Of a stretch of DNA of 64,000 bases, positions 33,436-42,795 are shown one piece after another. The notes under the pieces were generated by a model. That model had not been told where the DNA came from and ran no database searches. It worked only from the letters and a program-made list of their open reading frames with translations. The position numbers were made by a program, and so were the translations under genes. Position 1 is the first letter of the stretch, and the number at the start of each line of letters is the position of its first letter. Source of the stretch: an uncultured Hyphomonas sp. (lineage in GTDB: Bacteria > Pseudomonadota > Alphaproteobacteria > Caulobacterales > Hyphomonadaceae); NCBI RefSeq assembly GCF_963678875.1, contig NZ_OY787457.1, positions 248,001-312,000 of the forward strand, given 5' to 3'.

Positions 33436-36324
33436 TTAAACAGCGCCAATTCCCTCTTCAAATTGGTGGACGAAGGCCACTGCTTTCTCCGCGACGCGTT
33501 TCACTTTGCGGCGGCGTTCCAGGATGCGAGGTTTCTCGATCATAGCGGCAACAACGTCATCGGGGAGGGGTTCGCGACCCGTAAACTTGTATTCTTTGAT
33601 GATTAGATCCATCGCGTCGCGTTCCAGGCCTTCTTCCGCGCAAAGACCGCCAATCGCCTTTTCCTTTTCGCTTGCCCAGTAGGTTGTGAAGGACTGTTCG
33701 ACGGAATTTCCATTTTCGATGTTCGGCATGTAGTCGCGAATGAACTTTTCGATCAGTTCCCGTTTGCTCCGCAGCTGCGGTTCATTTCCTAGCAAGTTCA
33801 GTGCGGCGTCGCGCTTCTTTTCGCTCTCACTTGTATCGCCCTTCGCGGCGTCCTTATTGGCCTGGTTCAACAGGCTCAGAATATAGGCGACATTGATTTC
33901 ATCGCGCTGGATCAACTCCAGCTCAAAGTCGATTTCGTCCACAATGGAAACCGCTTCGCCGTCTTCGCTCTTCTTCACCCGGTCGTAAATGTCCAGATAT
34001 TTGCTTTTGTAGTCTTCAAACGCCTGTGGATCTAATTGCAGGTCAGCGGCGTCGTACTCGCTAAAGCCCGTCAGCACGTTGCGCAGGCGCATCACGGCGC
34101 GAAACGCTTTTACGAACCGCAACTGATCTTCTTCACTGATCAGGCCGTCCACACTGTCCACGCTTGGGGCAATTGCTAGCAACGCTTCTACTGCTGCGTT
34201 GAATTGATCCCGGTAGTGCTCATACGGCTCCAGCAGGATCGTCTCGACGGGGTTTTCGTCAGAGAACATGCGGATCGCTGTGTCGGTGGCTTCCTTCAAA
34301 TTGCGGAAACAGACCACATTGCCTTGCGACTTGAGTTGTCCAAGCGTTCGATTGGTTCGGGAGAAGGCCTGTATCAAGCCATGATACTTCAGGTTCTTAT
34401 CCACATAGATCGTGTTCAGGCGCTTCACGTCAAAGCCCGTGAGGAACATGTTTACGACAAGAAGAATGTCGATTCTGTCTTTTGGTTCGTCTGCCTTGTC
34501 GCGGGCCTTCATGCGTTTCGATAGGTTGCGGAAGTATGTGTAGAAGGCCTTGCCGTCTTTGACGCTCTGGTTCTCGCCAAACATTTCATTGTAGTCGGCG
34601 ACACAAGCCGCTAAGCGGTCGCGCGTATGTTCGTTGCCTGTTCCTGAATCGGCGACGAAATCCACTTCCTCAATTTGTCCGTCTGCGTCCTTATCTGGTT
34701 CGTTGGCCTGGAACGTGAAGACCGTGGCAACCCGCAAATCGTGATCACCGGCTTCGCGCCGCCGCTTGAAGGCGTCGTAGTAGGTCAGCAAGCCGTCTAC
34801 GCTGCCGACGCACATGATCGCGCTGAAGTGCTTTTTGTGCGTCTTGCGGTCGTGATTTCGGATAATCCAGTCAACCACCTGTTCAATACGTTCCGGGTTT
34901 TCGAAGAACTCTCGCGTATTAATGCCAGCCACTTCTTCGTCGCTCAGCGAGCCGTCCTTGCTGCGCAGTTTGCCCCAATACTCCACCGCAAAACGTAGTA
35001 CGTTCTGATCGGCAATTGCGTTCGTGATGACGTATTTGTGCAGGCACTCGGTGAACAGGTCTTTCGTGGTGCGTTTGCCGTGTTCGTTCTTGCTGGCATT
35101 CTCCGCGAAGATCGGTGTGCCTGTGAAACCGAACATCTGCGCCGCTTCAAAGAACTCGGTGATCGCCTTGTGCGTTTTCCCGAACTGGCTGCGGTGGCAT
35201 TCGTCGAAGATGAAGACAATCCGCTCCCGGCGAAGTTTGTCCAGCGTCTTGGCGTGATGTTCGCGGGTGATGGCCGTGTTCAGCTTCTGGATCGTGGTGA
35301 CGATCAGGGGCGTGTCTCCCGCGAGTTGTTTCACTAGCGCAGCGGTATTGTCTGTGCCGTCAACGCTTCCCTCGGAAAAGGCGTTGAACTCCTTTGTTGT
35401 TTGATCATCCAGGTCGGTGCGGTCTACAACGAATACCACCTTGTCCACCTTGGGCAGGTTCATCAGGACTTGCGCTGCCTTGAAGCTGGTCAGCGTTTTA
35501 CCCGATCCGGTTGTGTGCCAGATATAGCCGTGCTTTCGGCCCGCCTTCACGCGGTCAACAATCGCTTCCACGGCGTAGAACTGGTAGGGGCGCAGCACCA
35601 TCAACAGCTTGTCGCTCTCGTGCAGCACGATGTATTTTGCGATCATCTTGGAGACGTGGCACTTTTCGAGGAACGCGTCGGCGAATGGCTCCAGCCCCGT
35701 GATCAGATTGTTCGCCGCGTCACTCCAATAGAAAGTCTGCTTGAAATTCTGGCGACGATTGTTCGCGTAGTATTTTGTGTTCACGCCGTTCGAGATGACG
35801 AAGATCTGCACATACTGGAAGAGGGCATTGTCGGCGCCGTAGGAATGACGGTGGTAGCGGTTCACCTGATTGAACGCTTCGGCTATTTCCAGCCCACGCC
35901 GCTTCAGTTCGATCTGCACCAGAGGCAGGCCATTGATCAGCAGCGTGACGTCGTAGCGGGTTTTGTACGCACCCTGTACGGTCACCTGATGCGTGACCTG
36001 GTATTCATTCTGACACCAGTGTTCGGTGTTCATAAAACGGAGATAGGCCGTGCTGCCATCGTCGCGGGTCAACTGCATCCGGTCGCGCAGCGATTTGGCT
36101 TTTTCGAATACGCTGCCCTTGGCGAGGTGGTTCAGAACTTTTTCGAACTCGCCATCGCTCAGCACTGTTCCACCCAGCACATCCGAATTGTGCTTTTCTA
36201 GCTGTCGCTTCAGGTTCGCTTCCAACTCGCCTGTATTGCGTATCGTCACGCGCTCATAGCCTAGCCCGCTCAACCGTTCGATCAGGGCTTCTTCCAGCTG
36301 CGCTTCGGATTGATAGTCGTTCAT
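33436..36324 (-). CDS. hsdR: Type I restriction enzyme, R (motor/nuclease) subunit
   Basis: The 962-residue protein is of EcoR124 (type IC) plan. An N-terminal PD-(D/E)XK nuclease (TRYDVTLLINGLPLVQIELKRRG split as YDV...ELK) is followed by a superfamily 2 motor. The motor has Walker A HTTGSGKTLTSFKAAQ, DECHRSQFG as the DEAD-like motif, GFTGTPIF, and NMFLTGFDVKRLNTIYVDK with AFSRTNRT, then a helical C-terminal domain. It translocates DNA and cleaves when the HsdMS site is unmethylated. The start overlaps the preceding gene stop by one base (TAATG). Confidence 0.96.
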   Translation of the reverse strand: MNDYQSEAQLEEALIERLSGLGYERVTIRNTGELEANLKRQLEKHNSDVLGGTVLSDGEFEKVLNHLAKGSVFEKAKSLRDRMQLTRDDGSTAYLRFMNTEHWCQNEYQVTHQVTVQGAYKTRYDVTLLINGLPLVQIELKRRGLEIAEAFNQVNRYHRHSYGADNALFQYVQIFVISNGVNTKYYANNRRQNFKQTFYWSDAANNLITGLEPFADAFLEKCHVSKMIAKYIVLHESDKLLMVLRPYQFYAVEAIVDRVKAGRKHGYIWHTTGSGKTLTSFKAAQVLMNLPKVDKVVFVVDRTDLDDQTTKEFNAFSEGSVDGTDNTAALVKQLAGDTPLIVTTIQKLNTAITREHHAKTLDKLRRERIVFIFDECHRSQFGKTHKAITEFFEAAQMFGFTGTPIFAENASKNEHGKRTTKDLFTECLHKYVITNAIADQNVLRFAVEYWGKLRSKDGSLSDEEVAGINTREFFENPERIEQVVDWIIRNHDRKTHKKHFSAIMCVGSVDGLLTYYDAFKRRREAGDHDLRVATVFTFQANEPDKDADGQIEEVDFVADSGTGNEHTRDRLAACVADYNEMFGENQSVKDGKAFYTYFRNLSKRMKARDKADEPKDRIDILLVVNMFLTGFDVKRLNTIYVDKNLKYHGLIQAFSRTNRTLGQLKSQGNVVCFRNLKEATDTAIRMFSDENPVETILLEPYEHYRDQFNAAVEALLAIAPSVDSVDGLISEEDQLRFVKAFRAVMRLRNVLTGFSEYDAADLQLDPQAFEDYKSKYLDIYDRVKKSEDGEAVSIVDEIDFELELIQRDEINVAYILSLLNQANKDAAKGDTSESEKKRDAALNLLGNEPQLRSKRELIEKFIRDYMPNIENGNSVEQSFTTYWASEKEKAIGGLCAEEGLERDAMDLIIKEYKFTGREPLPDDVVAAMIEKPRILERRRKVKRVAEKAVAFVHQFEEGIGAV

Positions 36325-37241
36325 TATTCTTCTTCTATCAATTTGACGATCACACCGTCAGCATTTGTGTTCGGTTGATCAGCTTCGCGCCTTCGCTGCG
36401 CGTTCTGAAGTAAAATGCCGAACTGGTTCGAATAGTCTTGGTCCGTTTCGATTACTATTTTCGCAAATTCAAACGCATCATCAGCCAATGATACCGTGAA
36501 ACCGAGGCCTGGCGCGGCGGCTGCAGGGCGTTCCAAGTTGGCTTTTGCGAGATAGTAAGGAAGAGCATAATACTGCGCCCAAGTGTCCCGGTCTGTTTTC
36601 AGATCAATCCGCTTTTCTTGATCGGGTGTCGGGTCTCGCCAGTGGTAGGCAAATTGTCCGTTTGTCGCCTCACGAAACAACAGGCCTCCGACATGGAGAT
36701 CACAATACACTCCGTCTACAGATATTGCCATGTCTGCTTGAGTCTTCGCCGTGTCAGCAACACTTTCAAGAAATCCACGATTTCGACCTTTGGCCTCAAA
36801 GACATTCCAAAGACCGTTCGTCCCCAGTCCCAAAAGGTCAGGTGTAGATTTACCCGGCTTCATCTCGATTTCGTGGTTCTTTACCATCCAATCATAATGA
36901 ATCAGCCATGAGACTCCTAACGCTCGGTCAGCACACAGCTTGGTGGCGATCATGCCAAGATAATAGTTGATCCCGCCCTTTTCGGTGGGGTCAAGCGCAT
37001 CGAACAATGCTGAATTGTGCAATAGTGGAGGGTGTGAGAAATCGATGGAAGCTTTAACCATATTCCATCGGAACAGAGCTTCGTAGTGCGAGTACTGAGC
37101 ATACTCTTTGACCGAAACCTTTTTGGGCTTGCCCGCTGTGAGTGCTGCCCAACATAACTTGGCCTTTGTGAATTGCACAAAGGATGGCTGTGATGGTGAC
37201 CACGATGGGAAACCCTGATGTGTGAGCGGGAGACCAAACAT
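36324..37241 (-). CDS. Accessory protein in the hsd operon with a PD-(D/E)XK-like motif
   Basis: The 305-residue protein lies between hsdS and hsdR in the same operon (2 bases after hsdS, 1-base overlap with hsdR). Residues 133-152 contain TPDLLGL (Asp135), a short turn, and WNVFEAKGR (Glu149, Lys151), then AKTQAD. This is the spacing of a PD-(D/E)XK nuclease core with a motif-III Gln. The rest resembles no family I can name. A nuclease or DNA-end-binding role is inferred from motif and context. Confidence 0.7.
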   Translation of the reverse strand: MFGLPLTHQGFPSWSPSQPSFVQFTKAKLCWAALTAGKPKKVSVKEYAQYSHYEALFRWNMVKASIDFSHPPLLHNSALFDALDPTEKGGINYYLGMIATKLCADRALGVSWLIHYDWMVKNHEIEMKPGKSTPDLLGLGTNGLWNVFEAKGRNRGFLESVADTAKTQADMAISVDGVYCDLHVGGLLFREATNGQFAYHWRDPTPDQEKRIDLKTDRDTWAQYYALPYYLAKANLERPAAAAPGLGFTVSLADDAFEFAKIVIETDQDYSNQFGILLQNAQRRREADQPNTNADGVIVKLIEEE

Positions 37242-37243
37242 CT

Positions 37244-38491
37244 CTAAACAAACATCTGTTGCAGCAGACCTTTTTTGAAGGCGTCAAGCTTTGTGATTTG
37301 GTTGCTCACAGCGGCGATCTTGGCATCCATAGCAGAGAGGGCGTTAGAGATTTTTTGTTGTTCTTCCGGAAGGGGCGCCGGGACTTTCAACTTGAAAAAC
37401 TGACCCTTGTTGACGTTCAAAAGACCGTCCATCCTAGCCCCGCTTGAGATTAAGCGACGGAGTCCTCGGTCTAAATGGTGACTTTCGAACAGTTTCGCGT
37501 AGAAGCCGATGGAGGTTTCCTCCGTAATGCGCCGAAAGCTAATAAACACATTGGGGACGGCTATGACTTCATTTGTGTCGTTGGGATAGATGCAGCCGTA
37601 TTTATAGCTTTTCGAGTTCCCTTTATTGTAAGAAAACTCACCAACACCTAGCGCGGTATATCGCTCATTCTGATCACCAGAGATGTCTTTGCCAAACTTT
37701 TCTTTTTGAGACACCCAGCCTTTGCCTGCAGAAATGCTGTAAGTCGGCAGGTCACTATCTCCTACCTTCTCGGTCACTTCTTCAAACACATCTCCCAACC
37801 GCTTCTCTTCCCAATCAGGATAACTGGAGCCGTCGTCGCGTTTGAAGCGGAGGGTTTGGGAGAACAGGGCTTGCATCAGGCCGCGCTTGAACCGTGTCAG
37901 CGCCGCCTCTTTTTCCCGTAGCGCCGCCAGCTTCCGATCCACCGCCCCCAGAAAATCTGCAATTTTCATTTGTTCGGCTAGGGAGGGAAGCTTGATCCGA
38001 AAGCCTTTAACCGTGCTCAGATTCAAACCAGACTTTGCTCCGGAATCGTTCAAGCGATTTAGCCGTTTGTTCGATTTGAACGCTGCCAAATATTGAGCAA
38101 CGAAGTGAGGCGAGACCGTATCAGAACGGGGTCGGACTAATGCTGTATGTTGGTTGATATACGCTTCACCAATATCCTCTGGAATGAGTCCGATCTTTCC
38201 CAGTTCTGCCGTTATCGAGATTAGAATGTCATTCGGCTTTAGCGCCGTTCTCTCGCCTTCCGATCCAGACTTTGGCAGATCGACAAACTTGAGATCGTTC
38301 AGAAGCAAGTCAATTCCGGTCTTGGGAAGATTGGTCATGCGGACGAACAGTGCGCCTTGCTCTGAATAATACTGCGCCCAATCTCGTGAACCACTCGTCA
38401 CCTTTTCAGAAATAGCCTCCAAGGTGTTTTCGGCCCAATCTTCTTTGAAGCTGGGAAATCTCAACATGGGTGTGCTTGTTGCTGCGCTCAT
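37244..38491 (-). CDS. hsdS: Type I restriction enzyme, specificity subunit
   Basis: The 415-residue subunit has two target-recognition domains (about 20-150 and 215-365), each followed by a conserved coiled-coil spacer. The spacers are PSLAEQMKIADFLGAVDRKLAALREKEAAL-type and PLPEEQQKISNALSAMDAKIAAVSNQI-type. It sets the bipartite DNA target of the HsdMS methyltransferase. The target cannot be read from sequence. Its ATG overlaps the hsdM stop (ATGA). No extra truncated hsdS copies or inverted repeats for shuffling were seen. Confidence 0.93.
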   Translation of the reverse strand: MSAATSTPMLRFPSFKEDWAENTLEAISEKVTSGSRDWAQYYSEQGALFVRMTNLPKTGIDLLLNDLKFVDLPKSGSEGERTALKPNDILISITAELGKIGLIPEDIGEAYINQHTALVRPRSDTVSPHFVAQYLAAFKSNKRLNRLNDSGAKSGLNLSTVKGFRIKLPSLAEQMKIADFLGAVDRKLAALREKEAALTRFKRGLMQALFSQTLRFKRDDGSSYPDWEEKRLGDVFEEVTEKVGDSDLPTYSISAGKGWVSQKEKFGKDISGDQNERYTALGVGEFSYNKGNSKSYKYGCIYPNDTNEVIAVPNVFISFRRITEETSIGFYAKLFESHHLDRGLRRLISSGARMDGLLNVNKGQFFKLKVPAPLPEEQQKISNALSAMDAKIAAVSNQITKLDAFKKGLLQQMFV

Positions 38492-40044
38492 AGGGGAGTC
38501 GCAATTCCAAGCTCTGCACAGAAGCTCGCAATTTTCGCATCCAAATCACCCATCTTCGCGTCGATCATGCGAAGCTCTTCGGCGACCTCTTTCAAGCAGA
38601 TCGGCTCTTCGTCCTCAAACGTATCGACGTAACGCGGAATGTTCAGGTTGAAATCATTCTCGGAAATTTCAGCCAGGCTGGCGCGATGGCTGAGCTTGTC
38701 GGTTTCAGTGCGTTCGCGATAGGCGGTGACAATCCGGTCAATATCTTCGCCGCGCAGCATGTTCTGGGTTTTCACTTTGTCGAAGTGTGCGCTGGCGTCG
38801 ATGAATAGCACATCGTTCGGCTCATCCCGGCATTTCTTGAACACCAGAATACAGGTCGGAATGCTGGTGCCGTAAAAAATGTTTGCAGGCAGACCGATTA
38901 CCGCATCCAGCCAGTTCTGATCTTCAATCAGATAACGCCTGATCGCGCCTTCCGCGCCGCCGCGAAACAGTACACCATGGGGTAGGATCACCGCCATCGT
39001 GCCGTTTTCATCGAGGTGGTGGAGCATGTGCTGCACAAAAGCAAAGTCAGCTTTGGAGCTGGGCGCAAGGCGGCCGTATTGTGCGAAACGGTCATCCGTC
39101 TCGAACAGGGTGTTAGCGCTCCATTTCGCACTGAAGGGCGGATTTGCAACGATCGCTTCAAAAGTCATGCCTTCATGCTGTGGTCTCTCCAGCGTGTCTT
39201 CCTGTTGCAGGTCAAACCGGCTGTAATGCACATCGTGCAGCAACATGTTCATGCGGGCGAGGTTGAAAGTGGTGCGGTTCATTTCCTGGCCGTAGAAATT
39301 GGCCACGTCCTTCACTTCCCGCGCTACTCGCAGCAGCAGAGAGCCAGAACCACAGGTCGGATCATAAACAGATTTCAGGCGTTCCTTTCCCGTGGTGACA
39401 ATCCGGGCCAATACGGTGGAGACTTCTTTCGGCGTATAAAACTCACCCGCCTTCTTGCCTGCGCCGCTGGCAAACTGGCCGATCAGGTATTCATAGGCGT
39501 CGCCCAGCACGTCGCTTTCAGAATTGGCCAGCTCAAAGTCGATCTTTTCCAGATGCACCAAAACCTTGGAGATCAGCTTGTTCTTGTCCGCTTCTGAGCG
39601 GCCAAGTTTGGAGTTGCCAAGATCCATGTCCTCAAACAGGCTGATGAAGTCTTCTTCGCTGTCAGTGCCCCGCGTCGATTGCTCGATATTGTTGAGCACG
39701 GCCACAAGGTCACCCAGAATGAACTCGCCATTCGCACCGCGCGCCGCGATGACGCTGAACAATTCGGATGGCTTCAGGAAATACCCCAGCTGGCGCACAG
39801 TATCGGCGCGGATCTCGTCCAGAATCGCCTGGCCGTCATCACTCGCTTCGTCGATTTGAAGGTAGCCGATTTTGTCCTGCTTCAGCAGGCCGTCGGCATA
39901 GAGCCGCATCTTCTCGGACAGGTACTTGAAGAAGATGAAGCCAAGGATGTAATCGCGGAACTCGTCCGCCGCCATTTTGCCCCGCAACTCGTTGGCTATG
40001 TTCCAAAGCTGTTGCTCAAGTTTCTTCTTTTGCTCTTCGGTCAT
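38488..40044 (-). CDS. hsdM: Type I restriction enzyme, N6-adenine methyltransferase subunit
   Basis: The 518-residue protein has the HsdM N-terminal helical domain (LWNIANELRGKMAADEFRDYILGFIFFKYLSEK) and AGEFYTPKEVSTVLARI. The SAM-binding motif is DPTCGSGSLLL and the catalytic motif is NPPF (IVANPPFSAKW). It methylates adenine at the site chosen by HsdS, protecting host DNA. It is the first gene of the hsd block, 65 bases after the second recombinase gene. Confidence 0.96.
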   Translation of the reverse strand: MTEEQKKKLEQQLWNIANELRGKMAADEFRDYILGFIFFKYLSEKMRLYADGLLKQDKIGYLQIDEASDDGQAILDEIRADTVRQLGYFLKPSELFSVIAARGANGEFILGDLVAVLNNIEQSTRGTDSEEDFISLFEDMDLGNSKLGRSEADKNKLISKVLVHLEKIDFELANSESDVLGDAYEYLIGQFASGAGKKAGEFYTPKEVSTVLARIVTTGKERLKSVYDPTCGSGSLLLRVAREVKDVANFYGQEMNRTTFNLARMNMLLHDVHYSRFDLQQEDTLERPQHEGMTFEAIVANPPFSAKWSANTLFETDDRFAQYGRLAPSSKADFAFVQHMLHHLDENGTMAVILPHGVLFRGGAEGAIRRYLIEDQNWLDAVIGLPANIFYGTSIPTCILVFKKCRDEPNDVLFIDASAHFDKVKTQNMLRGEDIDRIVTAYRERTETDKLSHRASLAEISENDFNLNIPRYVDTFEDEEPICLKEVAEELRMIDAKMGDLDAKIASFCAELGIATPL

Positions 40045-40109
40045 GCGGCATTCCCTGTGATTCGCTTAGAGATAGCGAACCCCGGCCCGGCAAGCTATCC
40101 CGAACAGGG

Positions 40110-41201
40110 CTATCGGCGCGTTTGCCGTTTTAGCCAATCCAGCACTTCAGGCGGCACGTCTGGCGCGCTTGGTTCGGCGTCGCCTGCCAATCGCTCCATA
40201 ATCTCGGATGTTCGGTGATCGGGGAGCTTGGCATAGCTGTTCATGCTCGTCGCAAGGTCTTCATGCCCCAGGTTCTGGCTCCAGGCCTTCAGGGCTTCCG
40301 GGTCCAGCTTCAGGCGAAAGGCGATTTGCATCAGTGTTTTGCGAAGGCTGTGTGGGTTTACGTAGGGCAGGCCCGCCGCTTCAAAGCGCTCGCGGAAGAT
40401 GCGCCTGATCCCGGCGGCGTCGCTCCAATAGTCCCGCATCAGGCCAATCGGGGCGAACACGCCGTCGCCGTTCAAGCCGATCTCGGTTTTCGGGAACAAT
40501 GGATCAGTGTCCGCGAACAACAGTTCTTCGCGCAGGAATTTCACCCACTCAACAACGATGGCTTCGGCGTCGCCGCCAACGGGGAAGAAGTAGGTGGTCA
40601 TTGTCTTGGCGTTCTTGGTCTTCACGAGGCGCGCATCCTGAAACACTTCGCGGCGGCCTAAATTCACCTTGCCCAGGGGCAGGGAGGCAATCGCGGCGTC
40701 CCGCATGCCCGTCAGCAATGTGAAGGCGATCAGGGCGCGATCACGCTTCTGTATCGCTGTACCATGCGGCGCGGTCGCAATGACATGGTGCAGTTGTTCC
40801 ACGCTTGGCACAGGCCGTTCGCGTCGCGCGGTGGCAATGCGTCGGTCATTGGCGGTCACGTTGAAATACTCGCAATCAGAATGACTGATACGGCTCTTGT
40901 ACCCCTGCTGATCGGCCAGCCATTTGAAGAACGCTTTCACGGCCATCAGACGCGACCGGATCGTTGACTTGGCAAGTGGCTTGCCAGTCTTCGCATTGAT
41001 CGCAGCCCTCAGGTCACGCTGAAACTTCTGTGGCTGTTCAATATGGAAGGCGGCGAAGTCCTTTCCGTTCGTCGATTTCTCGAATGCTGAAATGGCGGCG
41101 GCAACCTGATCAGCCGTGGCTGGCGTCATGCCTTTGGCGGTCTCCAGCCATTGCAGATATTTGCGCTTGATACGCTCATTCTTGGGGTGCGCTTTTTTCA
41201 T
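40110..41201 (-). CDS. Second tyrosine recombinase of the island
   Basis: The 363-residue protein has a SAM-like core-binding N-terminus (about 1-115) and a catalytic domain with Arg in LLTGMRDAAIASLP, H284-x2-R287 (NPHSLRKT), H313 (NLGHEDLATS) and the nucleophile Y323 (MNSYAKL). All key residues are present, so it should be active. It lies 3 bases after the HTH/Cys-cluster gene and upstream of hsdM. Its substrate sites are unknown. Confidence 0.87.
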   Translation of the reverse strand: MKKAHPKNERIKRKYLQWLETAKGMTPATADQVAAAISAFEKSTNGKDFAAFHIEQPQKFQRDLRAAINAKTGKPLAKSTIRSRLMAVKAFFKWLADQQGYKSRISHSDCEYFNVTANDRRIATARRERPVPSVEQLHHVIATAPHGTAIQKRDRALIAFTLLTGMRDAAIASLPLGKVNLGRREVFQDARLVKTKNAKTMTTYFFPVGGDAEAIVVEWVKFLREELLFADTDPLFPKTEIGLNGDGVFAPIGLMRDYWSDAAGIRRIFRERFEAAGLPYVNPHSLRKTLMQIAFRLKLDPEALKAWSQNLGHEDLATSMNSYAKLPDHRTSEIMERLAGDAEPSAPDVPPEVLDWLKRQTRR

Positions 41202-41204
41202 CTT

Positions 41205-41681
41205 TCAAACTTCTTTGTGGCAGTGATCATTCACGCAGGGCTGAGTGGTCTCACTTAGGTGTTTGACGGGCTGCACACCTGACAGGCTGACAAGGGCGGA
41301 TAATTGCGGAACCTGTTTCCAACTGATCCGCTTGTGCATGACGGTTGCACATGTCTCGCAAAGCATCCGAACCATCGCGCTTGCGCCCTGGGACTGGATC
41401 AATTCTGCTTCAGCAAGCGCGGCGGCTTTCGGTTCCCGGCATCGCATGCAGTAGCACTGATCAAGACGGCACTTGTGCTTCGGGCTACGCCGCCTTTTGA
41501 CATAGGTGGATAGTTCCGCGCCTAAGATCAGCGTTGGCTTGCAATCGTCTATGACATGAAGGCCGCCGCGCCTGATCCATCGCCTGACGGTCACTTTGGC
41601 CACCCCCAGCGTGCGGGCTGCCTCGTCTACCGAATAGCTGCGGTGGATTCTGATCGCGCGCCAATTCGGCTTATGCGCCAT
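41205..41681 (-). CDS. HTH protein with cysteine cluster
   Basis: The 158-residue protein has an excisionase/MerR-like N-terminal HTH (SYSVDEAARTLGVAKVTVRRWIRRGG, about 15-40). A cysteine-rich middle (CRLDQCYCMRC, later CETCATVMHK) looks like a zinc site, and further Cys/His residues lie at the C-terminus (CVNDHCHKE). It overlaps the AlpA-like gene by 11 bases and precedes the second recombinase by 3. Co-regulation or directionality control of that recombinase is plausible. Confidence 0.7.
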   Translation of the reverse strand: MAHKPNWRAIRIHRSYSVDEAARTLGVAKVTVRRWIRRGGLHVIDDCKPTLILGAELSTYVKRRRSPKHKCRLDQCYCMRCREPKAAALAEAELIQSQGASAMVRMLCETCATVMHKRISWKQVPQLSALVSLSGVQPVKHLSETTQPCVNDHCHKEV

Positions 41682-41874
41682 TTTCGATCAGCTCGCGAAT
41701 GTCTTCAACGCGCCAGACGGTGACGCGCTTGCCGAGTTTGAGCGGCTTCGGAAACCGCCCGTCCTTTACGCCTGCCCACCAGGTGGATTTGCTGACAGGG
41801 ATCGGCCCAGCCGGGGCGAGTATCTGACTGATGCGCAGGAAGCCTGTCTCAGGCAATGCGGCTTGGTTTGACAT
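41671..41874 (-). CDS. AlpA-like excisionase/regulator
   Basis: A 67-residue MerR-superfamily HTH (GFLRISQILAPAGPIPVSKS, then TWWAGVKDGRFPKPLKLGKR and VTVWRVEDIRELIENGA) of the AlpA type common in P4-like islands. These proteins activate integrase genes or act as excisionases. It is the first gene of the alpA / HTH / recombinase / hsd gene series. A perfect palindrome lies upstream. Confidence 0.85.
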   Translation of the reverse strand: MSNQAALPETGFLRISQILAPAGPIPVSKSTWWAGVKDGRFPKPLKLGKRVTVWRVEDIRELIENGA

Positions 41875-41988
41875 GGTTCATCTCCATCGGTTTGGAGACG
41901 AAAACATCCGTCTGAGGCACGCCGGAGAATAGGAGGGGAGGTTTCAAAAAGGTTCGTGGATTTTCACGCCTAACCTAACCATCGAAAA

Positions 41989-42013
41989 CGTGAAACCTCA
42001 TGGAGGTTTCACG
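41989..42013. promoter_or_regulatory. Perfect 11-bp inverted repeat upstream of the alpA-like gene
   Basis: CGTGAAACCTC and GAGGTTTCACG are exact inverted arms around ATG (41989-42013). A partial extra copy, GAGGTTTCA, lies at about 41938-41946. The site lies between the stop of the 222-residue gene and the alpA-like start, where an operator for the operon would be expected. No T-run follows on either side, so a terminator is less likely. Confidence 0.5.
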
Positions 42014-42034
42014 CGGCGCGCTCATAATACCTTG

Positions 42035-42703
42035 TTAAAAAGGGATTTCATTATCAAGGTCATTGTCAGGGGGGTCTGGCGTTTCAGCTTTCGGAGCGCC
42101 CCCTTTGGTGGCCCAATTGGCTATTGTGGCCAGCTGATCAATGACTGTTTCCCGTGGCTTTCCTTCATCATCCGTCAAACCATACTCCGCCGCGTGTAAC
42201 CTCAACCATTTTGCGAGCCTCTGCTTTGCGGTTCCAGGCGCGGTTGATTCCTCGTCGTAGGATTCCCAAGCCTCCACTGCGGCAGCAAGTTTTGGAGCAA
42301 AACGTGGATGGCTCGTATCCTTTAGGCCGTGGTGTTGAGGATCGTCAGAGAAGAAATACCCTCTGGAAAACCCGCGCGATCTCAGCCAGCCAATGAGGCT
42401 TTCGACTTCAACAAAGGAACGATCCAGATCATATCTGGTTTCGTCGATTGAATAATTGCCATTGAAGTCGGTGTGTTCCGGGTGATTCAGCTGACCTTTC
42501 AACGACTTGTTCTTCAAGCCAGCCAATATTCCAGCCTTTACCGCTCTATACCCGTCCGGCTGTCTGGACTCGACATTGTTTTCAACTTCACCAGCAACGC
42601 CCTGCGGTTCCACACCCAGAACCAATAGCGAGGCCTCGATTACGCTCAACGTATCTGCCAGCCTCCACCACGGCGAAATATATTCTTCCCAGTCTGATGT
42701 CAT
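42035..42703 (-). CDS. Island-associated hypothetical protein
   Basis: The 222-residue soluble protein starts with a Trp-rich segment (DWEEYISPWWRLADTLSVIEASLL). It ends with a segment (AKQRLAKWLRLHAAEYGLTDD, then IANWATKGGAPKAETPD) that I recall as recurrent in proteins of proteobacterial genomic islands. That part may bind DNA, but no function is established. It lies between the integrase and the alpA-like gene on the same strand. Confidence 0.7.
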   Translation of the reverse strand: MTSDWEEYISPWWRLADTLSVIEASLLVLGVEPQGVAGEVENNVESRQPDGYRAVKAGILAGLKNKSLKGQLNHPEHTDFNGNYSIDETRYDLDRSFVEVESLIGWLRSRGFSRGYFFSDDPQHHGLKDTSHPRFAPKLAAAVEAWESYDEESTAPGTAKQRLAKWLRLHAAEYGLTDDEGKPRETVIDQLATIANWATKGGAPKAETPDPPDNDLDNEIPF

Positions 42704-42795
42704 GCCCTATCAGGCTGGATTAGAATCGCTGATGAGGAAAGGCCATTCTCGTGCTGATTGCATTTTTGATCTGCGACAAGCATCGCGGGAGCAAT

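Noticed and set aside
37244..41201. Shufflon-like hsdS inversion system driven by the nearby tyrosine recombinase
   Set aside because: Only one complete hsdS is present; no truncated hsdS copies or matching inverted repeats were seen.
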